A DNA stretch of 64,000 bases from contig OZ026549.1 in NCBI GenBank assembly GCA_964020155.1, positions 4,311,719 to 4,375,718 on the forward strand, in the 5' to 3' direction. Shown here piece after piece: positions 26,561-41,400 of the stretch; the stretch's first letter is position 1; every line of letters begins with the position of its first letter. The stretch is from Chondrilla cf. caribensis. Taxonomy: Eukaryota > Porifera > Demospongiae > Chondrillida > Chondrillidae. The notes under the pieces were generated by a model. That model was not told the origin of the DNA and ran no database searches. It worked only from the letters and a program-made list of their open reading frames with translations. A program made the position numbers and the translations under genes.

Positions 26561-26602
26561 ACACACACACGCACATGCACACACACACACACACACACGC
26601 AC

Positions 26603-26634
<32 letters not shown>

Positions 26635-27514
26635 GAAGCCTATGATTCAACACAGGTATTGACATGTTGGTACGTACATACACATATTACTGATGCTCTG
26701 CATACATTACTCCCAATTACTATCGTATCCAGCACTACTATTGTGCACATGAACATATCTGTCCCTATAGCACATGCTGAGGTATCAAGACATTATTCTT
26801 ATAAAGAAAATTGTTATCAATAGACTGCAGTGTCTGTGCCTATTATAGAAATGTTGCTACAAAGAGGTCAGCTATACTAACACACCATAGGCTCTATACC
26901 CCGAAATAGTGAGTGACAGCCAAGATCAGCAATCAGAGCTGTAACTTGATGACTGTCGATGAATAGGCGAGATTAGGAGCAGGTTTTAATTCACCGTGAC
27001 AGAAGGTCGGATTAACAGCCCTGTTTTAGCAGTTGCAAAATTCCGACCGAAATGAAATAATTCGTACGGTTTCCCCGAAAGGAATACTATTTCTACTAGC
27101 TGTATAGTCGACTACCATAAGGTGCGGCAGGAGTGCTCCAATATGACGCCTAACCGATCATATCTGTATAGATATACTCTTAACTTAGCATGGAGATATG
27201 CACTCCGAGTGGCATCTCTATCTCGTAGGTTCTGCATATTTGACATTCGCTAGCTGCTTAGAACTCCCTCGATATCTCCTACACATTATAACCATGTACG
27301 TACAGTATGTCGCATTCCTGCAGTCCAGAACACATGGAGCATTCCCTCACCTTGGCTGAAGCTTCAGTTTGTCATGGCGTCTACTATTCTGGGCGTTGAC
27401 TTGGAGCTCTGACTCCCACGCAAACACGTATAAAAACGAAAGGCGTCCGTCAATAGTAAAATAGCGAAGGCGCTGCGTTCGGTAGAGTTCGAAGTAGAGA
27501 AGCTCACCGTAGAT
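26418..27514. promoter_or_regulatory. Divergent 5' region of PDZ gene and GRXCR-like gene
   Basis: Left part: a (CA)n block at 26500-26635. Right part: a likely minus-strand 5' untranslated exon ending in a donor at about 27350 (AGCCAAG|GTGAGG on the minus strand) and a plus-strand TATAAAAA at about 27430, some 85 bp before the ATG at 27515. The interval 27300-27514 is CpG-rich. The element assignments are inference from position. Confidence 0.5.
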
Positions 27515-29328
27515 ATGGCTACAGATGTTCTTCAGTTGTTTGACCCAATCAGCGACCCAGTCGAGGAAACACGCGAGGACGAGAATTCACTGCAGAACGG
27601 GAAGACGGGACAACCGCTGACAACCAACACAGAGGATAACCACAAACCGTTAACGAATGGCCATCACAACAACGTTATAGGGCAGGCTGAGGAGTCGGTT
27701 ACAGTTGAAGAATCTGCTAATCTTGAGAGCACAGTTAAAAATTCTGAGCATTTGCTCGACAACCACGTCAACGGTACAGGTACAGTTGAAAGCAAGGTAG
27801 AACGTTCGGGAATAGCAATCAACGGGGTGTCGGACTCGACAGAAGGTGAAGGCAAACATACTACAGTTGCCCTGAGCACGGGGAGTAACGGGGACAAGGA
27901 TGGGGCCGGCCGCGACGACAACAAAACGCGGCTAAACGGTACAGATGAACCTGAAGATTCAAAAAAGCCCAAGGAAAAGAAAGAAAAATTAGCCGTGAAA
28001 TTTAACAGTTTGCCGAGAGTGTACGATGTTGAAAAGGATGCGGCTGAACTCGGCCAAACGATTGGAAACAACCCGGAGAAGGACTTGATTCGAAGCGACC
28101 GCGGCTCCGTTCGAGGTTGGACCGACCAGGTCAGGAAGAACAAGGCGGTATTCCTGGTGAAAGTGGCAGAGTCGAAGATGTCGCCTAGAATGAGGAGGGT
28201 CGTGGAGGTGAGTTGCTGGTGGGCAATTGCATGCATCAATGCACACGCTAGATCAAGAGTGGCGACTTGGAGATGATGGCCTTATGCAATGCCATCCTTG
28301 CTGAGCAGTGAGCTGTATGGAAGATCTATGATAAAAGTTTGATACGTCATCTCCATAGATAGGACCCTGGTGATTCAATGGGATATTTTCATTCTGTTAT
28401 ATTCGTCCATAGCTCAACACTAGCATTGTTAGGCCCATCTAAAATAGGATGGATACCGTCTGTGGACCAGACTACGTAAACACGATCTAAAAGTCCCATT
28501 CCAAGTTGCTCTAGTCTGGCTTTGACTTAACCCACTTTTTGAATTCATATATCAAGTTGAATTTGAGTACCAAGAGGGATGGGTCCAACTTCTTCACACA
28601 TTTCATGTACAAGTAGGTATGTGCATTCTATAGCTACCTATCTACTATTGCATATACAGTGAATTCCTTTTAGTCCACTGTAATCTGTTTCTAAAAATAT
28701 TGTGGATTAATGAGTTTGGCAGATTAACTACTGTATACTTAACAGTTGGCCTAACATCCTTGAAATAAAATCTGCAAATTAGGCATTCTCGTGGTTCTAT
28801 CACGTAACTGTGGCCAGCATCCACAAATTTTCATTTTGGAGCCATCTGTGAAAATTTTGTCCCACCAAAATTTCCCGCTATACGGTACTGTTCATATAGT
28901 ATTATATTGGTACTGGGAAATTGCAGCGGATTACTTACAATGCACTCGTGTATGTAGGATGCAGTACAGTAGGCCCAGCAAGTACCCTGGTAGTACATAC
29001 ACAGCACTTGGTCCCTAGCTCATGTACACTATGTCAACCAGTACTGATAGTAAGTACCTCCCATAAGTAGTACATGCTTGGTGTGTCCTCCAAGGTACTC
29101 ACTTAGCAAATTGAACCGTACATATATTATATACCATATGTAATACACTAACTACGTATACACTATATATAGGCATACACAATGAGCTATTCCAAATATG
29201 TCCCGCTAACCACATCAAATGTCACTGTAGTCAGCAATGGAGCTCCATACTCTCCATACTTAACCCCTGGTCAGGTCTATTAACCTACTTATCACAAACC
29301 ATGTGAAAGACTATAATTTAGCCATTTT

Positions 29329-29371
<43 letters not shown>

Positions 29372-30069
29372 CAAATTTCTTAGCAAGTACACTGGTCAAT
29401 ACATATGTGCTCCTGGGTGGTACATACACCTCACTCTGTCTCCAGCTCATGTACAGTTTTCTCAACCAGTGATAGTAAGTACTTAAGTACAGATTTGATG
29501 TGCCTGTCAAGGTACTGTACATACACATATATGTACGTTTTCCCTAATCGAGTTACACTGTACATATGTGTGTATATTCCATAGTGTAGTCTTCTAAGAA
29601 TCCTATCCTGTGTTCACATCCCCACCACTCAAGTACAGCTATAACATTTTTGCTCCACAAACACAGCCTCATGGAGGCAGCCTCCCCTTGAATGACTCTT
29701 CCTTCTGCCTGGAGACTCATGTGTATCCGTCCTTGTTGTCTGTAGGAAGAATCTCCCAACGAGGAACTTGGGATTAAAGGAAAGATTGTGATCTACATGA
29801 CCAGCCTGAGTGCAATAAGGGAGACCTACTCCAGGTGTTGCCGTGTGTTGGAGATTTTCCACAACCATTGTGTTGTCTACAAGACCAAGGACACTTATCT
29901 CCATCCAAAGTACAAGAAAGAACTCAGAGAACGGCTACAGAACAAGAAAGTGACAATACCACAAGTGAGAGTTGTGTAGAGAAGTGTCAAGTACTTGGAT
30001 TTGTGTTATTTGCCAATTATAGACGTCATGCAAGCATGCTGTTAGTGACATAGCCTCACAAGTACACAG

Positions 30070-30144
<75 letters not shown>

Positions 30145-30279
30145 CACGCACACGCACACACGTATACACACGCACACACGCACTAACACACACATACATG
30201 GATACACACATACACACACACACATGCACACATGCATGCACACACACACGCACTAACACACACACGCACACGTACACAC

Positions 30280-30347
<68 letters not shown>

Positions 30348-31916
30348 TCACTCACACACACACTCACTCACACCTCCAACTTGGTACAAACTGAAGCACA
30401 TAAACCCATGGTCATGTGGTGAGGCACACGATCCCATGGTCACGAGTCTCTATATCTGTAGTTATGTACACCTCATCATCATATTATGGTGTTTCCTGTG
30501 CTATAGCATTCTACACTGAAGCCAGATAACTGTGTTCGACCATAAGAGGAGGTGGAATTCCTCCTCCATGACTGCACTCCATTCCATAAATCCCCAGTGT
30601 AATACATATACATAGCCTGTGTTCCCAAGTGCTTAGGAAAGGTGTTACATCATTAAATTTCGTAAATGCAATGGGCATGAACTTGGGTGTGGGTGTGGGT
30701 GTGCATGGGTATTTGTGTGTGTGTACGTATGTGTTGTTTATCTGTGTGCATGTATGTGTGATTGTGTGTATATTATTTGTTTGTGTGTACCTGTGTGTTT
30801 GTGGTGTTGTGCATGTGTGTGTGTGTGTGTGTGTGTGCTTGTGTGTGCTTGTGTGTAGCAATTTTATGCTCTTGTGTGTACATGTGTGCTTGAGTGTATG
30901 TGTATTTTCGTCCCACATATCTCACCCAGTGTGTGTTCATAGCTGATTTATTATACTCGTGACCACTAAACTTCATTATCACTGTTTCTGTGTCCTGTAG
31001 GTGTTTATCAATGGTTTATACCTTGGGGTGAGTCCAACACACATACTATGTATGTGTACAACATGCAGTACCTATATCTTCATGTAATTCAGTATGTATG
31101 TACGTACATACATACAGTGTGTACTAACTGTACAGTCAGAACATTTATCTGAATTGCATTTTCTCACCCATACAATGAAATACTAGAGAGACACAATCTT
31201 ACCATGTATGTGTCTATGTAATAGCCTTAACTCTGCAAATATACTTCATGTACATTTGGCAGCACATACATAACATGTAATCCATAATAGTATTCATTGT
31301 CTCCCTGTATTGGTTCACCATGCACATGTAGGAGATAATGGTATTCATTGTCTTCATGTTCTGGTTGTAGGATGAGAAGAAGATTGTTGAGATGAACGAG
31401 TCGGGACAACTACAGGCAAGAATCATTGGTTTTGAGGTATGTGGTGTCCTTGTCTGTCACATACTAGCACATGTAACATGACAAGGGAACTTGCCTCAAT
31501 GCTCATTTGCAAGTACTCTACTGTGTGATGTTGTATACAGTAAATTCTTGTTAACTCGCTGAAACTAGTTTTTGAAAAGAATATGGTAAATTAATGAATT
31601 CAGTGGATTGATTGAATATTGATTACTGTTGTATGTTACATTGGTGCTTGAGAATTCTGCATGGAGGATGAAATACAAAATGACGGATTAACCAACATGC
31701 ACTGTCTATTCTTTATAGAAAACGGAAGAAGATGAAATTTGTCCTACTTGTAAAGACCGAGGGTTCATCATGTGTATGTGGTGTAGAGGAAGTAAGAAGG
31801 GTTGGAAGAATCGCTTTGGGGACCTGGAGTGCACTGTCTGCAACAAAAACGCTTTGCAAAAGTGCCCGGACTGTTCGGACCTATTCAAGAAAGCCAAAAA
31901 GAGAAGTGAAGATTAA
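27515..31916 (+). CDS. GRXCR1: Glutaredoxin domain-containing cysteine-rich protein (GRXCR1-like)
   Basis: Exons are 27515-28207, 29746-29964, 31001-31027, 31371-31436 and 31719-31916, all phase 0 (400 aa). Residues 1-215 are a disordered Asn/Gly/Glu-rich N-terminus. The glutaredoxin-like fold begins at GIKGKIVIYMTSLSAIRETYSRCCRV and continues through LRERLQNKKVTIPQ, VFINGLYLG and DEKKIVEMNESGQLQ. The C-terminus is a zinc-ribbon-like cysteine-rich domain, CPTCKDRG, MCMWCRGS, CTVCNK, CPDCSD, with four CxxC pairs. The usual glutaredoxin CPYC active site is absent (TSLSAIRETY instead), as in the family, so redox catalysis is doubtful. Vertebrate GRXCR1 localises to hair-cell stereocilia and affects actin bundles; the role here is unknown. 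A TATA match lies about 85 bp upstream. Confidence 0.88.
28740..28886. mobile_element. Truncated TACCGTATAGCGGGAAA-family MITE
   Basis: Only the right end (AAATTTCCCGCTATACGGTA) is intact. The left side merges with a fragment of the CAGTGAATTC family (about 28659-28735). It lies in intron 1 of the GRXCR-like gene. Confidence 0.6.
30071..30372. repeat. (CA)n-rich block, 300 bp
   Basis: CA tracts interrupted by CACGCACG, CATACACG and CACTCACT variants, in an intron of the GRXCR-like gene in the sense CA orientation, an exception to the TG-sense trend. A TG-rich stretch follows at 30700-30900. Confidence 0.9.
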
Positions 31917-33690
<1,774 letters not shown>

Positions 33691-34265
33691 CTAAAGTAGA
33701 CGTCCAAGTATTTTGAGTGCTGGGGAAGGCTTCTGCGACTCACATGGAGTCTTTCCCAAAGTGTTCTTCCTCAACAATGGAGACCCATAAGCCAAGAGAA
33801 GCTGGGTGTTGGCGTTAGAAGAGAGGATATAAGCACGTGCATGGTGCATACAGAATCTCTAGATGCGTACATGTATGTATGTACATGTATGTACGTACAT
33901 ATGTAGGTATACACAATATACATACATACAAAGCACACCACGTACGCACCAATGTACAGTTGAACCTCCTTAACGCGATACTCTATGGACAATTCCACAA
34001 TTCCATGCTAAAAGCATTTCCTGTTGACAGTACTTAGATAATGCACGTGTACATCAGCTGAAAATGTAGAGACTTAACAATCTTATGCTGTAGAGATGTT
34101 GTGTTAATAAGGTTCGACTGCACATAAATTGTACAATACGTACATTACATACATTCATACATATGTTGGTACAGTTTCACACTTACTTCAACACATCCAA
34201 GTAGACCAGACTGAGCAGCCAGATGCAATGGTGTATTCTCATCCTACACAGCATTGAAACGTGTG

Positions 34266-34321
<56 letters not shown>

Positions 34322-34333
34322 ACACACACTTGT

Positions 34334-34388
<55 letters not shown>

Positions 34389-34832
34389 CACAACACACAC
34401 TTGTACACACACGCACGCACACACACACACACATCACCACCACACCTTATCCAACAGACACACAGACGGATGATAAACATAACTCTTGTCCATTCCATTT
34501 CTCCTCTCGTGGTCCGAACCATTGATAAATGGTAGTTGATATTCTTTCTTCACGGGCTGGTCTAAGAGCATTTGGAGGAGTTCCTTTCTCTTTTTGTCTG
34601 TTCTCTGACTCGAACGAGAAGAAGCACACGCTACATGAAAGGCTGTTTGACCATTGGCGTTAGTTACGAAAGGGTCACCGCCAAATCGAAGGCATTCGTT
34701 CAGGAAAAGTTTGTGCTCGAACCTGACAGCGTATATCAGAGGCGTGTCGTTGGAAGGACTGGGCCCCATGTGTTTATTAGGATTAAAGTTCTTCTGTAAG
34801 TGGGCTGACATATCGGATTCCGAAGACTGCAT
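33691..34832 (-). CDS. ANKIB1-like ankyrin-repeat protein, copy 1 (N-terminus lost)
   Basis: Exons are 34446-34832 (or slightly upstream), 34187-34243 and 33691-33801, joining in phase. They encode LQKNFNPNKHMGPSPSNDTP, FLNECLRFGGDP, GQTAFHVAC, KRKELLQMLLDQP, then DENTPLHLAAQSGLLGCVE joined to LLLAYGSPLLRKNTLGKTPC, and stop after LKILGRLL. Order and spacing match the N-terminal ankyrin block of ANKIB1 (an RBR ubiquitin ligase), but no RING-IBR-RING region follows. About 110 bp present in copy 2, holding the start MGAMETKF, are deleted here, so translation could begin only at the internal Met at 34832. Likely a decaying or truncated family member. An ankyrin protein unrelated to ANKIB1 is the alternative. 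Confidence 0.55.
33957..34120. mobile_element. 164-bp pogo/Tigger-like MITE
   Basis: The left end CAGTTGAACCTCCTTAA and right end TTAATAAGGTTCGACTG are inverted repeats (three mismatches). It sits in the last intron of the ankyrin gene copy 1 and has no coding frame. Confidence 0.75.
34266..34432. repeat. (CA)n cluster next to ankyrin exon donor
   Basis: Two CA blocks separated by ACTTGTACGCAC. On the ankyrin-gene sense strand the TG tract begins about 15 nt after the donor AAG|GTGTGG at 34445. Confidence 0.9.
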
Positions 34833-34997
34833 TTTCCGAAGGATTTCTTCTTCTCCAGGTAATCTCCATTTGTTCTCACACGTAACTGAAACAGTGAATT
34901 TATATTATATTCTATATTGCACAAAAAGATGGCCGATTTCAAAAGGCCGAGAATTAGAAATTCGGCTAGAATTCAAGCGAAACGGCTTCGCCGAACT

Positions 34998-35090
34998 GTA
35001 TATCTCCAGCGAAGGTTTTTCCAAACCTAAAGTAGACGTCCAAGTACTTTGAGTGCTGGGGAAGGCTTCTGCGACTCCACTTTTATCATT
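34998..35090 (-). pseudogene. Relic of ankyrin-gene terminal exon
   Basis: About 85 bp match the end of the ankyrin last exon (33667-33745), encoding ESQKPSPALKVLGRLL-stop. It lies just 5' of ankyrin copy 1 on the minus strand, where the 3' end of a preceding tandem copy would be expected. A further relic is at 37098-37180. Confidence 0.75.
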
Positions 35091-35155
35091 TTTTATCAAA
35101 TTGTACACCTAGGGCAACTATAAATAGCGCAGATACTAATAATAAAATAGATAGG

Positions 35156-35460
35156 TCACGGTAGCCGGTTGGGTAGCCGGTTGGTCAGGTGACACGACTC
35201 TAGGCTCCAGGTCGCGGGTTCGAATCCTCCAAAGGACGGATTTTTTCCATGAAAAAAAAAAGAGCTCGCTTCCTGGTGGTCAGTTGCAATACTCTCTACA
35301 AAGAACCGTAGGGGGGAGCTTTGGGACTCGCGACTGACCTCCCAGCTAGAATAGTGTCTTCTGCATTCGCGGAATGACACTATTACAGTGTATGTGGAAA
35401 GTCCCTATAAAGCCAACCATGGGTTTGTTCGACCCTGAATGGGTGACCTTTTTTTTTTTT
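35156..35460 (+). mobile_element. tRNA-derived SINE, copy 1
   Basis: The head contains a perfect polymerase III B box GGTTCGAATCC (35218-35228) and an upstream A-box-like TAGCCGGTTGG, here partly duplicated. A unique body of about 220 bp ends in a poly(T) run at about 35450. The second copy at 37243 is nearly identical, so it travelled with the tandem duplication or inserted twice. Confidence 0.75.
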
Positions 35461-35664
35461 CAACTCAAGTAAACCAATGACCAATGTACAGTATGTTGTA
35501 TGGATGTGATGAAAAACCTATTATTGAATGATTATGTGTATATGATGTGATATAGAACTGTGGTGCCTATGCTTTATGTGCATGTAATAGTTCACACAAC
35601 AGGTCATCAATTTCAGGACAAGAATTAATTTAAAGATATTGTCATGGACAGAAGCAATAAAAAT

Positions 35665-36332
<668 letters not shown>

Positions 36333-36346
36333 TTAATCACACATAC

Positions 36347-36383
<37 letters not shown>

Positions 36384-36404
36384 ACCACCACCACACCTTG
36401 TCCA

Positions 36405-36902
36405 ACAAACACACAGACGGATAATAAACATAACTCTTGTCCATTCCATTTCTCCTCTCGTGGTCCGAACCATTGATAAATGGTAGTTGATATTCTTTCT
36501 TCACGGGCTGGTCTAAGAGCATTTGGAGGAGTTCCTTTCTCTTTTTGTCTGTTCTCTGACTCGAACGAGAAGAAGCACACGCTACATGAAAGGCTGTTTG
36601 ACCATTGGCGTTAGTTACGAAAGGGTCACCGCCAAATCGAAGGCATTCGTTCAGGAAAAGTTTGTGCTCGAACCTGACAGCGTATATCAGAGGCGTGTCG
36701 TTGGAAGGACTGGGTCCCATGTGTTTATTAGGATTAAAGTTCTTCTGTATAAGTGGGCTGACATATCGGATTCCGAAGACTGCATTGTCCGAAGGATCTC
36801 TTCTTCTCCAGGTAATTTCCATTTGGATTCCTTCTTACTGTCATCTTTCCGTTCTTCTTCGGTTAGTAAAAACTGAAAGAACTTCGTTTCCATTGCACCC
36901 AT
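36405..36902 (-). pseudogene. ANKIB1-like ankyrin gene, copy 2 (frameshifted)
   Basis: Nearly identical to copy 1 over 34445-34855 but with the N-terminus preserved. MGAMETKFFQFLLTEEERK begins at 36902, and the initial Met-Gly parallels ANKIB1. A 2-bp insertion (TA) in the CACTTATACAG segment near 36752 breaks the frame between SDMSAHL and QKNFNPNKH. The second and third ankyrin exons are missing; a microsatellite at about 36340-36390 marks the junction with SRP54 sequence. Not translatable as a whole. Confidence 0.7.
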
Positions 36903-37097
36903 CTCCAGTACGCACTGATCATTAGAATCTGTCACGAGTCTTTAGGTAACATAATGTCATAATGTGTTCTCACACGTAACTGAAACAGTGAATTTATATT
37001 ATATTTCATATTGCGCAAAAAGATGGCCGATTTCAAAAGGCCGAGAATTAGAAATTCGGCTAGAATTCAAGCGAAACGGCTTCGCCGAACTTTATAT

Positions 37098-37185
37098 CTC
37101 CAGCGAAGGTTTTTCCAAACCTAAAGTAGACGTCCAAGGATTTTGAGTGTTGAGGAAGGCTTCTGCGACTCCACTTTTATCATTT
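37098..37185 (-). pseudogene. Second relic of ankyrin-gene terminal exon
   Basis: The same segment as 34998-35090, located 5' of ankyrin copy 2 and encoding the SQ..PALK.LGRLL-stop end with changes. It supports at least three ancestral tandem gene copies. Confidence 0.7.
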
Positions 37186-37242
37186 TTATCAAATTTCACA
37201 CTTAGGGCAACTATAAATAGCGCAGATACTAATAATAAAATA

Positions 37243-37549
37243 GATAGGTCACGATAGCCGGTTGGTCAGGTGACACGACTCTAGGCTCCAGGTCGCGGGT
37301 TCGAAACCTCGAAAGGACGGTTTTTTTCTCTGAAAAAAAAGAGCTCACTTCCTGGTGGTCAGTCGCAATACTCTCTACAAAGAACCGTAGGGGGGAGCTT
37401 TGGGACTCGCGGCTGACCTCCCAGCTAGAATAGTGTCTTCTGCATTCGCGGAATGACCAAGTACACAGTATCTGTGGAAAGTCCCTATAAAGCCGACCAT
37501 GGGTTTGTTCGACCCCGAATGGGTGACCTTTTTTTTTTTTTTTTTTTTT
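37243..37549 (+). mobile_element. tRNA-derived SINE, copy 2
   Basis: Head with a B-box GGTTCGAAACC variant, the same body as copy 1, and a T run of about 22 at its end. Flanking DNA on the left (ankyrin relic) is shared with copy 1. Confidence 0.75.
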
Positions 37550-37644
37550 CAACTCAAGGCCACCTTCAACTAAACCACCCATAACCATCATTACAATGTA
37601 CTGTCTGGAACGAAGCATTTTCACCATTACCTGATTACATATGC

Positions 37645-37796
37645 TACCGCATAGTGGGAATTTTCACAGGACAAAATGTTCACGGATGCCAGCCACAGTC
37701 ATGTGATAGAACAACGAGAATGCCTAATTTGCGGATAAAATTGTCGTGGATGTTAGGCCAACTGCGAAATCTGCGTAAATTTCCCGTCATACAGTA
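37645..37796. mobile_element. Degenerate TACCGTATAGCGGGAAA-family MITE
   Basis: Left end TACCGCATAGTGGGAATTT and right end AAATTTCCCGTCATACAGTA, with internal GCGAATT/AATTTGCGG-like motifs. About 150 bp, intergenic beside the PLK4 stop. Confidence 0.65.
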
Positions 37797-37915
37797 TAAT
37801 AATTGAACAACGTAATATTATTCATGAAAAATGTAACAATGCCATATAAAAATGAATACTAACTCATTCAATATAATAATAATAATAATAATAATATTAT
37901 TTGCTACAATTTTTG

Positions 37916-38084
37916 TTACATAGTTGAAGGGTGTGTGTGATTCAGATGTTGGATCACTGTTGGTACCTGCTGGAGTTTGCTCTTGACATTGGGTGGGAGT
38001 TGAGAATTTTGGTCAAAACTGTATTAATCCAAGAGCAATGAATGTGACATGCAACATACAGTCATACGTACTTGTTCACATTCA

Positions 38085-38162
<78 letters not shown>

Positions 38163-38375
38163 CTCTCCCAGGGGCCATCCTTCGTAGCAAACTTCACAAC
38201 TGCATTGCCTTTCTGAAGACTCAGTTGAGAGCCATCTTTATAGTGCACTACCACTGAACCATTGATAAGCTAAATAATCACAAAAGCAGCAATAAGTACA
38301 TACACATATATGGACATAAATTTAAGTAGATACGTACACACACATTGATGTGCACACATGCACGCACACACGCAT

Positions 38376-38439
<64 letters not shown>

Positions 38440-41400
38440 GCTCAGCTTTTCCCACCCCAGGCACATTGCACTGCTTAACAGCTGTACTATATGAATTTGT
38501 TGCGGGCATCTGTCTGCGTATACTCCTATGAGACTAAAGAAACAGAGCAAATATATTATGTACGTATAAAATGCTGATATGAATTCATACTGCACATTTA
38601 TGTCCTGCTTAGACATGCTGCAGCACATTTTAAGTGCTGACTACCAAGAGGGTATTAAGTGCTTAGTAAGTACCTAAAGGGAGTACCAAATCTGTACTTC
38701 AGACGTACATGAGTCTGGCTGCTAGGCCTGTACTTGTTCCCACACGAGGAGGAGAAATAAATCTACAAACCTTTACAGTAAAAGGGTAGTGGTTAGGCTA
38801 GAGGTACGTACATGCTTACCATCAGTAATGGTTGGCATATGTACATACATAGGTTTTGGGGTGAGGGACCAAGTGAAGTGCAGTAAAATGATTGGTTAAA
38901 TTGAATGTACGTATGCATGTATGTACATATCCAAGTACGTACATATGTATACAGACATGCCTTTTAATACATAATATTGTAATAGGTACGTACATCAATG
39001 GAGTTGGGCGCTCTGTAAATACTTGGCGATATCACTGACATGGTTGTGCTACAGAAAAGGACAGCTAAGAACATGACAACAACTACGAGGTAGATTGTCA
39101 CAATCTTTGACATACTTGTGTCCCACGAGGGCTGACTGAGTGGTCTGTGCACTGGATGGCCGTGAACGCACTCTTATTGGAAAACATGATCCAATCTTGA
39201 GATCTTGTTCAACTACAATCAATGCCTCCTCTAGTTTAGTACAGTGGGTCAATCCCTACAATAAACATAGAATCCACTTTATAGCTCATTGGTGTGCACA
39301 ACATGATCAGAAGGACCACAGTCCATATACTGTACATTGTCAACAATGTTGAGTTACCCACCCAGCAATAAGGAAAATACACAAGATGTTCATATTGCGT
39401 ATAGGTGAACATACGTACGTATGTATGTACACACTGTCCCAAAATTTCCCCACTATCACTAGGAATAAACAAGGCTGGGTTGAAGTCTAGTCAGAAGTAG
39501 TCTCGGTTCCCTTCCTTACTTCTTTTGCTCTTTTGATGAGGTCCTGTATATCAGGTGGCAACTGGGACACATTGCATGTGTTGGGATATTCACTGGATGT
39601 ACCGTCGGCCTGTGTGATCCTTGTGGAGTCCTTCCCTAGATGAACCCTCTGTCCTACAGGAGTGATTACAGAGGTACATTTGTACTCACATGGACCCCAT
39701 ACCCATTGAATATTTGGAATAGAATTCCATTCGTACGTATGAGACATAATACGTACATGGCAATACGTACGTACGATGTTTGCAAACCTTCATAAAAGGA
39801 GGCATCGAAATCTGCATTGGGACCATTCTCCATCAGTTTACACTTAGCAAAATCTGTATACAACACAACCTGCAATAATAGATTACCATCATATGTACAT
39901 ACGTACGTACGTATGATATTGTACTAAAAATCTTAAGTAGGGAAATATGCGTACACTATGTAGCATATATACGTACTTACGTACACTACATATGTACGCA
40001 CGTAAAGTGTCATGTCTACTAACCTTTGGTGTCATGGACCTGATGGCCAGCACAATCCTAGCTGCATGCTTGTACAACTCCCAGTATCGAGATGGCAGCT
40101 CGTGGTAGGAGTAGGACGAGGCAAGGCCAAAACCAGGAAACTTCTGGCAGTCCACCAGACCACTTGGGACTTTCTGCTTCTTGCCAGATAACTTTCCAAT
40201 TGGCTTGTACACCGATATCTACATATATGAAAGAGGCCACAGCAGTGCAGAGGATTATATCTACGTATCATGATACACTTGGGTAAACAGATATTGGTAA
40301 TGTACTGTACGTATATACGTATGTACGTACGTACATATGTATGCATACAAAAAGTGCATGGAAGTACACACAACTATCTATAATATATGTACGTACGTAT
40401 GTGTCACAATGTGATACACACTTACATCCATTCCATTACATGAGATGAACAATATTTCTTTGACAGAGTGACCTTGGTGGCCGTCATCAACACCCCTCTC
40501 CCTGCTCTTCTTTGATTGTGTCCTGGATCCAAATATCTCCAGACACACTTCACCGGTTCCAGTAATGCTCAGCTAGGAAATTGGAATGGGGAAACAATCA
40601 CCAAGTGTGTTGGTATATATCTCAAGAGAGACTTTACGGTATTGAACTACATATAGAGGGTGAACTCACAGATGAATTGGTGTATTCTTGCTTGATGGGT
40701 GCAAGACGAACTGCATTCAGTGGAGGAGTTGTATCCAGAAGTGACGACATCTTTTCAGATTTCTCTGCAAAACTAGACATGCTCTTATCATGGCCAATGC
40801 TGGAATATTTATTGCTGTTTACAAAGGCACTGGAATTCACGGAGGGACAGGAATATGATGCTGCTTTGTGCTTCTCCTTCCTCCTATGACTGGATCCTGT
40901 CGACCTGCTAGTACCTACACCAGTGGATGTTGTCTGCTGGGAACACTGGCTGTCAGTAACACTTACTCCAGGATGAAGGCTGGAGGCTGAGATAGTACTG
41001 TAACTGTTGGATCTCCTCATGTTGGCCCCAACAGGTGGATGGGTTGATACTGATGAACATACCTAAGGAAGAGGTATTCTTGCACATAATAACTTGAAAT
41101 GTATGCATTTATGTACTCAATGCATAAAACTTCATTATCGTATTTATACGTACGTACATACTAGTGTTGCCACGATAATCGCGATACACAATATATCACG
41201 ATAATACAAATTCACGATACGATAAGCAGACAGTGTTTCGGTTATGATATTGGCCCCAATTTCTGCTGAGTCAGCATCCATAATGCACATGCTGTCACCT
41301 AATTGCCACCTGTTCAGTATGGAAAGACTAGAGATATTACCGTATAGCGGGAAATATTCGCGGGACAAAATTTTCGCGGATTTCGTGGTTTGCCTAACAT

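Noticed and set aside
35156..35240. A tRNA gene (clear B box and T-arm-like sequence)
   Set aside because: No full cloverleaf or anticodon arm can be drawn, and the sequence continues into a SINE body with a poly(T) end, repeated at 37243.
37229..37627. A 132-residue minus-strand open frame
   Set aside because: It is the antisense of the SINE copy and its poly(T) tail.
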